24,408 bases of DNA from the NCBI GenBank assembly GCA_964496245.1, contig CAZBZG010000029.1:1-24408 (forward strand), written 5' to 3'. The notes beneath the pieces are model-generated. The model was not told where the DNA came from. It was given only the letters and a program-made list of their open reading frames with translations, and did no database searches. Both the position numbers and the translations under genes were made by a program. Below, one piece after another: positions 1 to 6,688 of this stretch. Position 1 is the stretch's first letter. The number at the start of each line of letters is the position of its first letter. The stretch comes from CAZBZG01 sp964496245 (GTDB taxonomy: Bacteria; Planctomycetota; SZUA-567).

Positions 1-123
1 CGGGCTGGTATATTGGTACGAAGATGGACTCATCCATTTGCGTACCTTGCGAATCGTCTGTGTAGTCACGAGGATGGCCGGGAAGCGAGGTGCCCGCCCA
101 ATGAAGTGCTTGGCGGTGTTGCG

Positions 124-501
124 CTATTCTTGCCGCACCTCTTCCCCAAGCAGGTAGCGCACCGATCGCAGCAGATCCTTGATGCTTACCGGCTTTGGCA
201 GGTACGCATCAGGGAGCTCCGGCTGTCTTTCGTCCAGCACGTCTCGCAGCCGGGCATACCCGGTAAGAACCACGACCGGGATATCGCTCTGAGCTCGGAC
301 CCGCTTCAGCACCTGGTAGCCGTCCATGCCGGGCATGCAGATATCGAGAATCAGCAGGTCGGGGGCCTTGTCGCGGACATGCCGCAGGCCCTCAGGACCG
401 TTCTCGGCCAGCACGACCTCGTACGCGTGTGCCTGCAAGATCTCCTCGAGCATCTCCAGGATGGCGCGGTCGTCGTCTACGACTAGGATCGTTCTGCCCA
501 T
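124..501 (-). CDS. Single-domain response regulator (CheY-like receiver)
   Basis: A stand-alone receiver domain of 125 residues with no output domain. The acidic pocket is D9-D10-D11, the phospho-acceptor is D53 (LILDICMPGMDG), the switch residue is T80 and the conserved lysine is K103 (YLPKP). All catalytic residues are present, so it should accept a phosphoryl group from a histidine kinase and signal through protein contacts. No partner kinase lies beside it. The ATG at 499-501 is preceded only by a weak AGGGACG ribosome site, and that motif is the edge of the two-hairpin repeat starting at 511. The family call is secure; the pathway is unknown. Confidence 0.93.
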   Translation of the reverse strand: MGRTILVVDDDRAILEMLEEILQAHAYEVVLAENGPEGLRHVRDKAPDLLILDICMPGMDGYQVLKRVRAQSDIPVVVLTGYARLRDVLDERQPELPDAYLPKPVSIKDLLRSVRYLLGEEVRQE

Positions 502-510
502 GGCGTCCCT

Positions 511-577
511 AGGGACGCGCTCCTCGCGTCCGCAACGCTATGCCTGAAGCGCGGTCCTGCACAAGCAGGACCCTCCG
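511..577. repeat. Two-hairpin repeat, family 2, copy a
   Basis: Two adjacent hairpins. The first is GACGCG-CTCCT-CGCGTC and the second is GGTCCTGC-ACAA-GCAGGACC, followed by CCTCCG. The same arrangement with near-identical arms recurs at 13816-13877. It fills the gap between the cold-shock gene and the response regulator and ends 10 nt before the regulator's start codon. The remainder of the gap (578-756) shows nothing I can recognise. Confidence 0.75.
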
Positions 578-756
578 AACCAGACGCATCTGTGTCCCCT
601 TGGCCATGTCGTTGCCAATCGGGTCGCTTTGCCCCTGGCGTTCCCTGCGCTATCAAAATCGCTTGGGGCCGGCCAGGTGTCGGGCAGTTTGGGAAGGATG
701 CCGGCCCCGAGCGAACAAAGCATGCGTGTCCAACGGCTGCGCGTGCGACGGTCCGC

Positions 757-960
757 TTACGCAGGCCGCAAATTCGTCGCCTCCGGCCCTTTCTTGCCCT
801 GGCCGGCTTCGTATTCCACCTTCTGCCCTTCCTGAAGCGTCTTGAACCCATCCATCTGGATGTTCGAATGATGGATGAACAGATCCTCGCCACCCTCCTC
901 CGGAACGATGAACCCATAGCCCTTCTGGTCGCTGAACCACTTCACTGTACCTGTAGCCAC
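757..960 (-). CDS. csp: Cold-shock domain protein (CspA family)
   Basis: A 67-residue single cold-shock domain, the usual family length. RNP1-like KGYGFIVP (residues 13-20) and RNP2-like LFIHHSNI (27-34) form the single-stranded nucleic-acid binding face, and the start reads ATGTVKWF. It is expected to be a cytoplasmic RNA chaperone. The start is a GTG at 958-960, preceded by AGAGGAGAA. The frame stays open much further upstream, but the homology and ribosome site fix this start. A candidate promoter at 1054-1081 would give a leader of about 87 nt, in keeping with the long regulatory leaders of cold-shock mRNAs. Confidence 0.95.
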   Translation of the reverse strand: MATGTVKWFSDQKGYGFIVPEEGGEDLFIHHSNIQMDGFKTLQEGQKVEYEAGQGKKGPEATNLRPA

Positions 961-994
961 AACACTTCTCCTCTGAACAGCAAATCGTCCCTCA

Positions 995-1218
995 ACATGT
1001 GCCAGGGGCAGGCCAACGAGGGACACAAACGGAACGCCCCTTACCAGCCCACCATCATACGGCGGATCCTTTTCAACGCAACCAATAAGAAAAGGATTCA
1101 GCCGGCCTTCCGTGAGATGAAGCAAGCCGGTCGAGAGCTGTTCGTCATCATCAACGCCTGCGTGGCCTCCTACAACGTCGATGAGGTGGACGCGACGATC
1201 AAGGGGCTCTCCGCCTAG
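995..1218 (+). CDS. Unidentified plus-strand reading frame, possible gene remnant
   Basis: This would be the only plus-strand coding region in the window. The last 35 codons look protein-like, with G/C-rich third positions and a sequence around FVIINACVASYNVDEVDATI, ending at a TAG (1216-1218). I do not recognise a family. No ribosome site precedes the ATG at 995, and the first half overlaps the candidate promoter and leader of the cold-shock gene on the other strand. It may be the tail of a decayed gene or a chance open frame. The same frame stays open for about 48 further codons after the stop. Confidence 0.25.
1054..1081 (-). promoter_or_regulatory. Candidate sigma-70 promoter of the cold-shock gene
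   Basis: On the minus strand, TTGCGT (1076-1081), a 16-bp spacer, then TATGAT (1054-1059). This predicts transcription starting near 1047 and a leader of about 87 nt before the GTG at 960. Confidence 0.5.
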
Positions 1219-1369
1219 GAGCCGGACGACAACACGCATCTGCGTTTTGATGCCTGCGCCGTGTGTTGCAAGGTGCTCACCCCCGGCGGCCACCAGCATC
1301 TGGAGACAAGGGGACGCCTCACGGCCCGCTCGCGTATCCTCTTGTGGTTGTACGGGATGTGCGCATGAA
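1219..1369. other. Intergenic stretch, no recognised feature
   Basis: Between the doubtful plus-strand frame and the tRNA-Ala terminator I see no gene, repeat or RNA that I can support. Confidence 0.4.
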
Positions 1370-1406
1370 AGACCGCGAGAAGACAGGGCCTGTCCGCTCG
1401 CGGTCT
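1367..1406 (-). terminator. Rho-independent terminator of tRNA-Ala
   Basis: Read on the minus strand, a perfect 10-bp stem AGACCGCGAG/CTCGCGGTCT (1397-1406 and 1370-1379) encloses a 17-nt loop and is followed by a short TTTC. It lies 12 nt after the 3' end of tRNA-Ala. The U-tract is short, so termination may be incomplete. Confidence 0.6.
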
Positions 1407-1418
1407 CTTGGTTCTTTG

Positions 1419-1491
1419 TGGAGGATGCGGGGATCGAACCCGCGACCTCAAGACTGCCAGCCTTGCGCTCTCCCAGCTGAGCTAATCCCCC
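1419..1491 (-). tRNA. tRNA-Ala (anticodon GGC)
   Basis: A complete cloverleaf. The acceptor GGGGGAT pairs with ATCCTCC with one G-U pair, the D arm has GCTC/GAGC, the anticodon loop is CTGGCAG (anticodon GGC), and the T arm is GCGGG-TTCGATC-CCCGC. The discriminator base is A. The terminal CCA is not encoded; the sequence continues CAAAGAA. It is flanked by a strong promoter and a terminator, so it is its own transcription unit. Confidence 0.97.
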
Positions 1492-1504
1492 GTAGGTGCA
1501 CGGC

Positions 1505-1532
1505 ATTGTAACAGGAGGGCCGTTTGTGTCAA
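1505..1532 (-). promoter_or_regulatory. Sigma-70 promoter of tRNA-Ala
   Basis: On the minus strand, TTGACA (1527-1532), a 16-bp spacer, then TACAAT (1505-1510), 13 nt before the tRNA. The sequence upstream of the -35 box (TTCGCGC) is the same as at the tRNA-Lys promoter. Confidence 0.85.
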
Positions 1533-1651
1533 GCGCGAACTCTGGGCGCGGAGGCGGTTCCGCGGGCATGGCAGCGGCTCAGTGGGCACGCCGGTGACGC
1601 AGCGGCTGGGCTCAGGGGGAAGGCGGGTCGCGCAGCGCAGGCGGCACCGGG

Positions 1652-3445
1652 TCACCGGGTCGATGCGTCCTGCAGGCGCTTCAGGTTCTGCTGCGCGGTC
1701 GGATGCCGCGGATTGAGCCGTAGGGCTGCGCGGAAATGCGCGGCAGCGCGGTCCGGCGTACCCGAAGTGGCGTAGAGCACGCCCAGGCTGTTGTGCGCCT
1801 CGTCGTGATGGGGGTCGGCTTCGAGCACCCGCTCGAACGTTTCCTCCGCCGACTGCGTACGGCCCAGATCCATGTAGGCGTTCGCCAGATTGAAGAGCGC
1901 TTCCTCGGGATGCGGTGGATCGAGGCGCAGGGCTGCGCGGAAGTGGTCGGCTGCTCGCTCGTACGCGCCGCAGCGGCCGGCGATCGTGCCCAGATTGATC
2001 CGCGCGTCGTAGTTCGCGGGCTGCAGGCGCAGCGCCTCCCGGACGTGCGCGCGGGCCCGGTCGAGAAGGCGGACGTTCTGCGTGGCGTCGTATTGCTGGA
2101 TGTAGGCGCGTCCCAGGTTGCAGCGCGCGCGTGGATTGGCCGGGTCCTTGCGCACCGTGTCCGCCCAGAGCGCGCGCTGGGAGGCGTAGACCCGGTTGCG
2201 GGCGGCTGTGGCGAAGGCGAGAAGCGTCCCCAGGAGGGCCACCACGAGCGTGGCCGCGAGCTTTCCCCGGTGCGGCCCGGCCGCGCGGCCGAGCAGGGCG
2301 TACAGTCCGGCCGACACGGCCGCTGCCAAACCGGCAAGCGGCAGGTAGACCCGATGCTCCACCACGGGGTCGGGCATGGGCATCACGCTGCTCGTGGGCG
2401 CGAGAATCAGGAAGAACCAGGCGCCTGCGAAGCCCCACCGCGACCGCCGCCACAGGAGCCACACGGTCCCCACGACGAGTGCGATCGTGGCTGCCTGATG
2501 CAGACGGAAGAGCGCGGGCGCGACAGCGGGCGGCCAGTGCGCGTCGAACACGAGCTGCGCCGGCCAGAGCGCGCGCCCGGCGTAAAGGGCGAGCGCATAC
2601 AGCTGGGCGTTCGCATAGGACGCGGGCGTGAACACGTTCGAGCGAAACCCCACGCCCGGGTTCTCGTGGTACGCGCCCGCCGTGGCCAAGAGCAGGGCCA
2701 GGGCGATCCAGGTGCCGGCCAGCCCCAGATGGATCGGCCAGCGCGCGCGCAGCGCTTGTCGGAACGAGCCGGCGAGGAACGTGCGGTCGTAGAGCAGGGT
2801 GAGAATCGGGGCCGTGACCATGACCTCTTTGGTCCCCATCCCCAGCAGGCAGCAGCCCACGGCCGCTGCCGCCCAGAGAAGGCCTCCCCGGGACGCCCGC
2901 ACAAAGGCGTAGATCGTGCCGAGAAAGAAGAGCCCCATCAGGGATTCGCATCGCTGCCACACATAGGTCACGCTCTGCGTGGAGAGCGGGTGGAGCGCCC
3001 AGAGCAGGGCGGCGCCGAGCGCGGCCCAGGCGGCGGTGTCGCGCCACGCAGGCCCGCACAAGAGGAGCGTGCGCCGCACCAGGCCGAAGAGCACGAGCGT
3101 GGCGAGCATGTGGACGACCACGTTCGTGGCCTTGTAGTCCCATGGCTTCGGCCCGGCGGTCCAGTAGTTGACGGCGAGCGTCGCGTAGACCACGGGACGC
3201 GTGGTGCGCCCGAGCAGGGAGACGAGACCCTGCCGGCTTCGCAACCCCGGTTCGTCCAGGATGTACCATTCGTCGTCGAATACGAACGCCGTCTGCAGCG
3301 CACCCCCGTAGGCGAGACCCACGGCCAGCACGAGGAAGAGGCCCATCCAGAACGGCAGCCGTTGCCGTGCCGCCGGCGCTGCCGGCGCCGCCGGCGCTGC
3401 CACGTCGTCCGCCGTGCTAGTGGGGGGCGGTAGGGGTCCGGACAT
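1652..3445 (-). CDS. Multi-pass membrane protein with C-terminal TPR repeats (TMTC/GT-C type)
   Basis: About 597 residues. A short Ala/Pro-rich N-tail (tandem AAP units, residues 17-26) is followed by a first membrane helix near 32-50. A loop with FDDEW (Asp57-Asp58) comes next, then about ten more hydrophobic segments to about residue 390. Tetratricopeptide repeats run to the C-terminus (ANPRARCNLGRAYI, DARINLGTIAGRCG, EALFNLANAYMDLG, DEAHNSLGVLYATSG). An acidic pair after the first helix plus C-terminal TPRs is the layout of TMTC proteins and related GT-C glycosyltransferases, so a membrane sugar transferase is a reasonable inference. The ATG at 3443-3445 is chosen because the only longer start is TTG; neither has a clear ribosome site. 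Confidence 0.8.
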   Translation of the reverse strand: MSGPLPPPTSTADDVAAPAAPAAPAARQRLPFWMGLFLVLAVGLAYGGALQTAFVFDDEWYILDEPGLRSRQGLVSLLGRTTRPVVYATLAVNYWTAGPKPWDYKATNVVVHMLATLVLFGLVRRTLLLCGPAWRDTAAWAALGAALLWALHPLSTQSVTYVWQRCESLMGLFFLGTIYAFVRASRGGLLWAAAAVGCCLLGMGTKEVMVTAPILTLLYDRTFLAGSFRQALRARWPIHLGLAGTWIALALLLATAGAYHENPGVGFRSNVFTPASYANAQLYALALYAGRALWPAQLVFDAHWPPAVAPALFRLHQAATIALVVGTVWLLWRRSRWGFAGAWFFLILAPTSSVMPMPDPVVEHRVYLPLAGLAAAVSAGLYALLGRAAGPHRGKLAATLVVALLGTLLAFATAARNRVYASQRALWADTVRKDPANPRARCNLGRAYIQQYDATQNVRLLDRARAHVREALRLQPANYDARINLGTIAGRCGAYERAADHFRAALRLDPPHPEEALFNLANAYMDLGRTQSAEETFERVLEADPHHDEAHNSLGVLYATSGTPDRAAAHFRAALRLNPRHPTAQQNLKRLQDASTR

Positions 3446-3559
3446 GCGGGTTGTTGTGTCACGTTTGCCGCAGGCTGTCCAGGGCAAAAAGCGGGCGCGC
3501 CTTTTCAGCGGGCGACCGTCATTCCCTGGCGCGTGAGCCGGAGGGGCCGTTCGCTTTGT

Positions 3560-3722
3560 GGCCTGGTTCAGAAGCGTCCGGTTTGGGGTGGCCGTCCGGA
3601 CACGGAGCCGGTTATCGGCCGGGCGCTCTTGCCTGGGGCGGAACCCGTGAGGCGCTCCACAGGCAAGAGAGCCTGTGCCACGACCAGCGCCCTTTGGGGG
3701 TGACCCGGTTCTGAACCATGCC
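3560..3722. repeat. MITE-like palindromic element, copy 1 (inverted orientation)
   Basis: Begins GGCCTGGTTCAGAAGCG and ends GGTTCTGAACCATGC, so the ends are inverted repeats. The centre holds the hairpin arms CTCTTGCCTG and CAGGCAAGAG around a 24-bp core. The 8-bp direct repeat CGCTTTGT flanks it (3552-3559 and 3723-3730). It is the only copy lying wholly in reverse orientation. It fills most of the gap between the tRNA-Glu terminator and the membrane-TPR gene; I see nothing else in 3446-3551 or 3731-3815. Confidence 0.85.
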
Positions 3723-3815
3723 CGCTTTGTCTGCGAAGACTCGCCGGCGCGGCGTCATTTGAGCAAGGCAAAGCCAAGAGTTATTGCGACAGGTTTGTGC
3801 GACACGGTCAATCCC

Positions 3816-3852
3816 AAAAATTCGCGCGGGGCCACAACCAACGGCCCCGCGC
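3816..3852 (-). terminator. Rho-independent terminator of the tRNA-Lys/tRNA-Glu unit
   Basis: Read on the minus strand, GCGCGGGGCC (3843-3852), a 9-nt loop, then GGCCCCGCGC (3824-3833): a perfect 10-bp stem. GAATTTTT follows. It starts 11 nt after tRNA-Glu and is the strongest terminator in the window. Confidence 0.9.
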
Positions 3853-3862
3853 AAACGTATCG

Positions 3863-3940
3863 TGGCGTCCCTACCGGGATTTGAACCCGGGCCGCCAGCT
3901 TGAAAAGCTGGTGTCCTAGACCAGGCTAGACGATAGGGAC
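3863..3940 (-). tRNA. tRNA-Glu (anticodon TTC)
   Basis: The acceptor GTCCCTA pairs with TAGGGAC, the anticodon stem CCAGC/GCTGG encloses loop TTTTCAA (anticodon TTC), and the T arm is CCGGG-TTCAAAT-CCCGG. The discriminator is G and the CCA end is encoded, unlike tRNA-Ala. No promoter is evident between it and tRNA-Lys, so the two are probably one transcript. Confidence 0.97.
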
Positions 3941-4081
3941 TTGTCCTCTCCGGTTCTTGGCTCTTGGCGCATCCCTTCAGCCAACAGCTGACAGCCACTG
4001 GCTCCATGCCTCCGATCGCCTTCGCCGGTGGGGGGGTGCGGCGCGGCTTCCTTTGCTTCTCCCGCTGGTCGAGGCGAAGCC

Positions 4082-4158
4082 TGGTAGGGGCAGAGGGATT
4101 CGAACCCCCGACCATCGCCTTAAAAAGGCGGTGCTCTACCGGGCTGAGCTATGCCCCT
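4082..4158 (-). tRNA. tRNA-Lys (anticodon TTT)
   Basis: The acceptor AGGGGCA pairs with TGCCCCT, D-arm GCTC/GAGC, anticodon loop TTTTTAA (anticodon TTT), T arm with GTTCGAATC, and an encoded ACCA end. The outermost pair of the anticodon stem is a C-A mismatch (CCGCC/GGCGA); the other four pairs are sound. It is the first gene of the Lys-Glu unit. Confidence 0.96.
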
Positions 4159-4173
4159 GATTGTCAACGGGTT

Positions 4174-4201
4174 AGTCTAGCCGGCCGGCGCGGGATGTCA
4201 A
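4174..4201 (-). promoter_or_regulatory. Sigma-70 promoter of tRNA-Lys/tRNA-Glu
   Basis: On the minus strand, TTGACA (4196-4201), a 16-bp spacer, then TAGACT (4174-4179), 15 nt before tRNA-Lys. It is preceded by TTCGCGC, as at the tRNA-Ala promoter. Confidence 0.85.
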
Positions 4202-4246
4202 GCGCGAAGTGCGAAGAAACGCGTGCCTGGATCGCGCGAAAATGGG

Positions 4247-4405
4247 CCTGGTCTAGATGAGGGTAACACCCGGAGGGCGCGGTTTGTAGCACAGGTACTC
4301 CTGCCTGTGCAGCGCCTCAGGGAATCCGCCCCAGGCAAGAGCGCCCGGCCGACAACCTGGTCCGTGTCCGGACTGCCACCCCAAACCGGACGCTTCTGAA
4401 CCAGG
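4247..4405. repeat. MITE-like palindromic element, copy 2
   Basis: Starts CCTGGTCTAGATGAGGGT and ends CGCTTCTGAACCAGG. It has the internal arms ACTCCTGCCTG and CAGGCAAGAG and the right-half CCACCCCAAACCGGACG box shared with copies 1 and 4. The left terminal repeat is degenerate (TCTAGATG for TTCAGAA), and flanking direct repeats are weak (GAAAATG against GAAACTG), suggesting an older insertion. It lies between the 42-codon gene and the tRNA-Lys promoter, about 45 bp upstream of the latter. Confidence 0.82.
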
Positions 4406-4430
4406 CCTGAAACTGCCGGGGGAGGGGGCT

Positions 4431-4559
4431 TCACGCTTGCCGCTGCTTCCAGAAGCGGTTGGTACCGGACGCGAAGTTGTCGCGCGCCTTTTTGTGGGCG
4501 CTCGACGGACCCGCCCGGTAGTCGTCCTCGGGCTCCTGCACGCGCACGAACAGATACAT
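4431..4559 (-). CDS. Small protein (42 aa), unrecognised, downstream of the lipoprotein
   Basis: A short frame with ATG at 4557-4559 and TGA at 4431-4433, only 5 nt after the stop of the lipoprotein gene. The ribosome site GTGGGAGAG lies at the end of that gene, a translational-coupling layout. Third codon positions are almost all G or C, as in neighbouring genes. The product starts MYLFVRVQEPEDDYRAG and ends NRFWKQRQA: a short hydrophobic/acidic first half and a basic, aromatic second half. There are no cysteines, no signal peptide and no membrane helix. I do not recognise it. It would be the last gene of the glmU-to-lipoprotein unit, with element copy 2 starting 25 nt further on. Confidence 0.6.
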   Translation of the reverse strand: MYLFVRVQEPEDDYRAGPSSAHKKARDNFASGTNRFWKQRQA

Positions 4560-4564
4560 GCCTG

Positions 4565-5314
4565 CTACTCTCCCACTTCAGCCCGGAGCAGGAGCACGAC
4601 TTCGCGCGTGCGCTCGTCCGAACGCGCTGTGAGAAAGGCCGATCCGAAATCCGACGTGGCCGTGTTCTGCGAAGCGATCACGTAGGATCGGCCGGGCACC
4701 ACGCGCAGGCGGGTGCGGAGTTCGGTGACTTCGAGCCGTCCCTCATGCCGGTCGGCCCGGTGGAAGAAGGGGAGGAGCTCCAAGTCCACAGCCTGCGGGG
4801 ATGCGCTGTGCACGGCCACGTGCAGGCCCGTGCCGGTCACGCGCTCGCGAATGGTGGTCGCCAGGGCCACGCCGTCCCAGACCGGCACGACCACGAGCCA
4901 CGGCTCGGGCCGGACCTGGACCACGTCCAGGCTCGCCTGGTGACCGGCGAGCAGGACCAAAAACTGCTCGGTCACCTGCTCGCGCTCGTGCGTCCGGGTC
5001 GAGGACGAGAGCGCGGTGCGCAGGCCGGGGCGCGCGGCAAACACGGTCACCCCGTGGCGGTCGAGTGCGCCGGCGGCGACCCGCAGGTTGCGGTCCCGGT
5101 AACGAAAGAAGACGGCGCGCCGCTGGGAGGCGCGGCGCGCCAGTTCGTAGCGCGTGATGCGGACCTTGACGTGGCCCCGGGGCAGGGGTTGCCGGCGCGC
5201 GGCCGCGATCTCCCGGCGCACGCGTCCGAAGAGGTCGTCGGCCGGACGCTCTCCGTCCTCCGTGCAGCCGGCCCACAGCGGAAGCAGGAGCAAGCACAGG
5301 CAGACGCGCCTCAT
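4565..5314 (-). CDS. Secretin-like lipoprotein
   Basis: About 249 residues. The N-terminus MRRVCLCLLLLPLWAGC is a lipoprotein signal with the lipobox LWAGC, so the mature protein should be lipid-anchored at Cys17. The second half resembles the beta-domain of type II/III secretins: a stretch with VTEQFLVLLAGHQASL, an upper-case Val-rich strand VVPVWDGVALATT, then TRLRVVPGRSYVIASQ, FGSAFLTAR and the closing strand EVVLLLRAEV. There are no N-domains, so it is not a complete secretin; the resemblance is my inference. The ATG at 5312-5314 has GGAGGG upstream and is preferred to the GTG at 5332. It follows rplI by 33 nt, so it is probably co-transcribed. Confidence 0.7.
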   Translation of the reverse strand: MRRVCLCLLLLPLWAGCTEDGERPADDLFGRVRREIAAARRQPLPRGHVKVRITRYELARRASQRRAVFFRYRDRNLRVAAGALDRHGVTVFAARPGLRTALSSSTRTHEREQVTEQFLVLLAGHQASLDVVQVRPEPWLVVVPVWDGVALATTIRERVTGTGLHVAVHSASPQAVDLELLPFFHRADRHEGRLEVTELRTRLRVVPGRSYVIASQNTATSDFGSAFLTARSDERTREVVLLLRAEVGE

Positions 5315-5347
5315 GGGCGCCCTCCAGCACACGCAGAGAGGCGGCCT

Positions 5348-5824
5348 TCACGCCTCCTGCTTGGCGTCCGTGGCCTTGAGTTCCACCACCCAGACCTTGA
5401 GTTCGGCCTCGACCTCCGGGTGGAGGCGAACCTTGACGCGGTGGACGCCCAACGTCTTGATGGGCTCGGGGATCTCGATCATCCCCTCTTCGACGTGGAG
5501 GTCTTCCTCGGCGAGCGCGGACACGATGGCCTTGGGGGATACGGCGCCGTAGAGGTGGTCGCCCGAACTCACCCGTTCGCGCAGCGTGATGTCGCAGGCT
5601 GCGATGCGTTCGGCCATGGCCTTGAGGTCCTGGACCCGCTCGAGCTCGCGGGCGGCCCGGCGCTTCTTCTCGAGCTCCAGAGCGCGGAGGTTGTCGGGGG
5701 TCACCTCGACGGCGATCCGCCGGGGCAGGAGGTAGTTGCGCGCATATCCCTCGGCCACGTTGATGATGTCGCCGGTTACCCCGAGTCCCGCCGTGTCCTT
5801 TCGCAGCAGCAGTCGCATGGGCAT
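5348..5824 (-). CDS. rplI: 50S ribosomal protein L9
   Basis: 158 residues, the normal length. The N-terminal domain has the L9 signature GVTGDIINVAEGYARNYLLPRRIAVEVTP in segments (residues 15-43). A charged connecting helix follows (LRALELEKKRRAARELERVQ), then the C-terminal rRNA-binding domain (LRERVSSGDHLYGAVSPKAI onwards). It binds 23S rRNA near the base of the L1 stalk. The start at 5824 is set by AAGGAG six nt upstream; a second ATG at 5818 is less well placed. The ribosome site overlaps the rpsR stop codon, so translation is probably coupled. Confidence 0.97.
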   Translation of the reverse strand: MPMRLLLRKDTAGLGVTGDIINVAEGYARNYLLPRRIAVEVTPDNLRALELEKKRRAARELERVQDLKAMAERIAACDITLRERVSSGDHLYGAVSPKAIVSALAEEDLHVEEGMIEIPEPIKTLGVHRVKVRLHPEVEAELKVWVVELKATDAKQEA

Positions 5825-5834
5825 TGGATTCTCC

Positions 5835-6053
5835 TTAACCCCGGCCGACGTAGCGCAGGAGGGCGAGGAAGCGGGCGCGCTTCACCGCGCGCTTCAACCG
5901 CCGCTGCACCTTGGCTGTGGTGCCGAGTCGCTTGCGGTCGTAGAGCTTGCCCTGCGGGCTGCAGGCCTTCTGCAGGGTGTTCATGTCCTTGTAGTCGCCG
6001 CTCCAGTCCTTCACGCCGAGGCCCCGCGGCGGGCCCATCGGTTCTCTTGGCAT
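5835..6053 (-). CDS. rpsR: 30S ribosomal protein S18
   Basis: 72 residues. The family core is visible: DYKDMNTLQKACSPQGKLYDRKRLGTT, then the basic helix KVQRRLKRAVKRARFLALLRYV. S18 pairs with S6 on the platform of the small subunit. Two ATGs compete: 6059 has GAGGAG directly against it (too close), while 6053 has it 6 nt upstream, so 6053 is preferred. The N-terminal region is shorter than in many homologues and starts with a Pro/Gly-rich segment. It lies in the conserved order rpsF-ssb-rpsR-rplI. Confidence 0.95.
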   Translation of the reverse strand: MPREPMGPPRGLGVKDWSGDYKDMNTLQKACSPQGKLYDRKRLGTTAKVQRRLKRAVKRARFLALLRYVGRG

Positions 6054-6168
6054 TTCCATCTCCTCTGTCTTCGTTCCTCACGCCCGTTGCCGGGGTGTAC
6101 GGGGCGGGGCAGAGGACGCTTCGCGCGCCGCCGCCCGCCCCTCCGCTCGCCTGCGCCGGGCCGATGCC

Positions 6169-6627
6169 TCAGAACGGGATGTCGTCCTCGCTCTTGAACT
6201 CCTGTTCGAGCGGTTCCTCGTCCGCCTTCTTCGGGCTGGCCTGGCTGGTCTGGCTGGAGGCTCCGCCGCCGCCCCCTCCGCCCGGCCCGCCGTCGCGGCT
6301 GCCCAGGAACTGGACCAACTGGGCGACCAGCTTGATCTTGGTCCGCTTCTGCTTGGTCTCGCGGTCCTCCCAGCTGTCCAGCTGCAGGCGTCCGTCGACC
6401 AGGACGGGGCGGCCCTTGGACAGGTATTCGCTGCAGTTCTCTGCCGTGCGTCCCCAGACCGTGACGTCGATGAAGAGGGTCTCCTCCTTGCGCTCCTGGT
6501 CGCGGCCGCCCCGCACCGTGGTCACGGCCAGGCGCAGATCGGTTACGGCCGTGCCCTGGGGGGTGTAGCGCAGTTCCGGATCCCGCGTCAGGTTGCCCAC
6601 CAACGTCGCCCGATTGAAACTCGCCAT
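6169..6627 (-). CDS. ssb: Single-stranded DNA-binding protein
   Basis: 152 residues. The OB fold covers about residues 3-105: NRATLVGNLTRDPELRYTPQGTAV, FIDVTVWGRTAENC, YLSKGRPVLVDGRLQLDSWED. A glycine-rich linker (GGPGGGGGGG) and an acidic tail ending DDIPF follow; the tail is the docking site for repair and replication partners. The ATG at 6625-6627 has AAGGAGAA upstream and the homology starts there. It lies 61 nt after rpsF. Confidence 0.97.
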   Translation of the reverse strand: MASFNRATLVGNLTRDPELRYTPQGTAVTDLRLAVTTVRGGRDQERKEETLFIDVTVWGRTAENCSEYLSKGRPVLVDGRLQLDSWEDRETKQKRTKIKLVAQLVQFLGSRDGGPGGGGGGGASSQTSQASPKKADEEPLEQEFKSEDDIPF

Positions 6628-6688
6628 GGTGTTCTCCTTCCCGCTATGCGTCCGACACGAATGCCCGCGCATTCTCTGCTGCGCGGTC

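Noticed and set aside
1..37. Start of a further minus-strand gene at the left edge (ATG at 35-37)
   Set aside because: Only about 12 codons are in the window and the ribosome site is weak, so it cannot be supported.
538..723. Minus-strand 61-codon frame after the cold-shock gene
   Set aside because: It has no ribosome site, no recognisable similarity, and its end is encoded by the two-hairpin repeat.
757..1569. Long minus-strand open frame of 270 codons ending in the cold-shock domain
   Set aside because: It runs through tRNA-Ala and its terminator; only the last 67 codons are homologous and they have their own GTG and ribosome site.
1736..3433. Plus-strand open frame of 565 codons
   Set aside because: It is antisense to the membrane-TPR gene, rich in Arg and Gly as expected from a high-GC shadow.
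3806..3811. TTGACC as a promoter for the membrane-TPR gene
   Set aside because: No -10 box lies at 16 to 18 bp, and it directly follows the tRNA terminator.
4745..6568. Plus-strand open frame of 607 codons
   Set aside because: It is antisense to the lipoprotein, rplI, rpsR and ssb.
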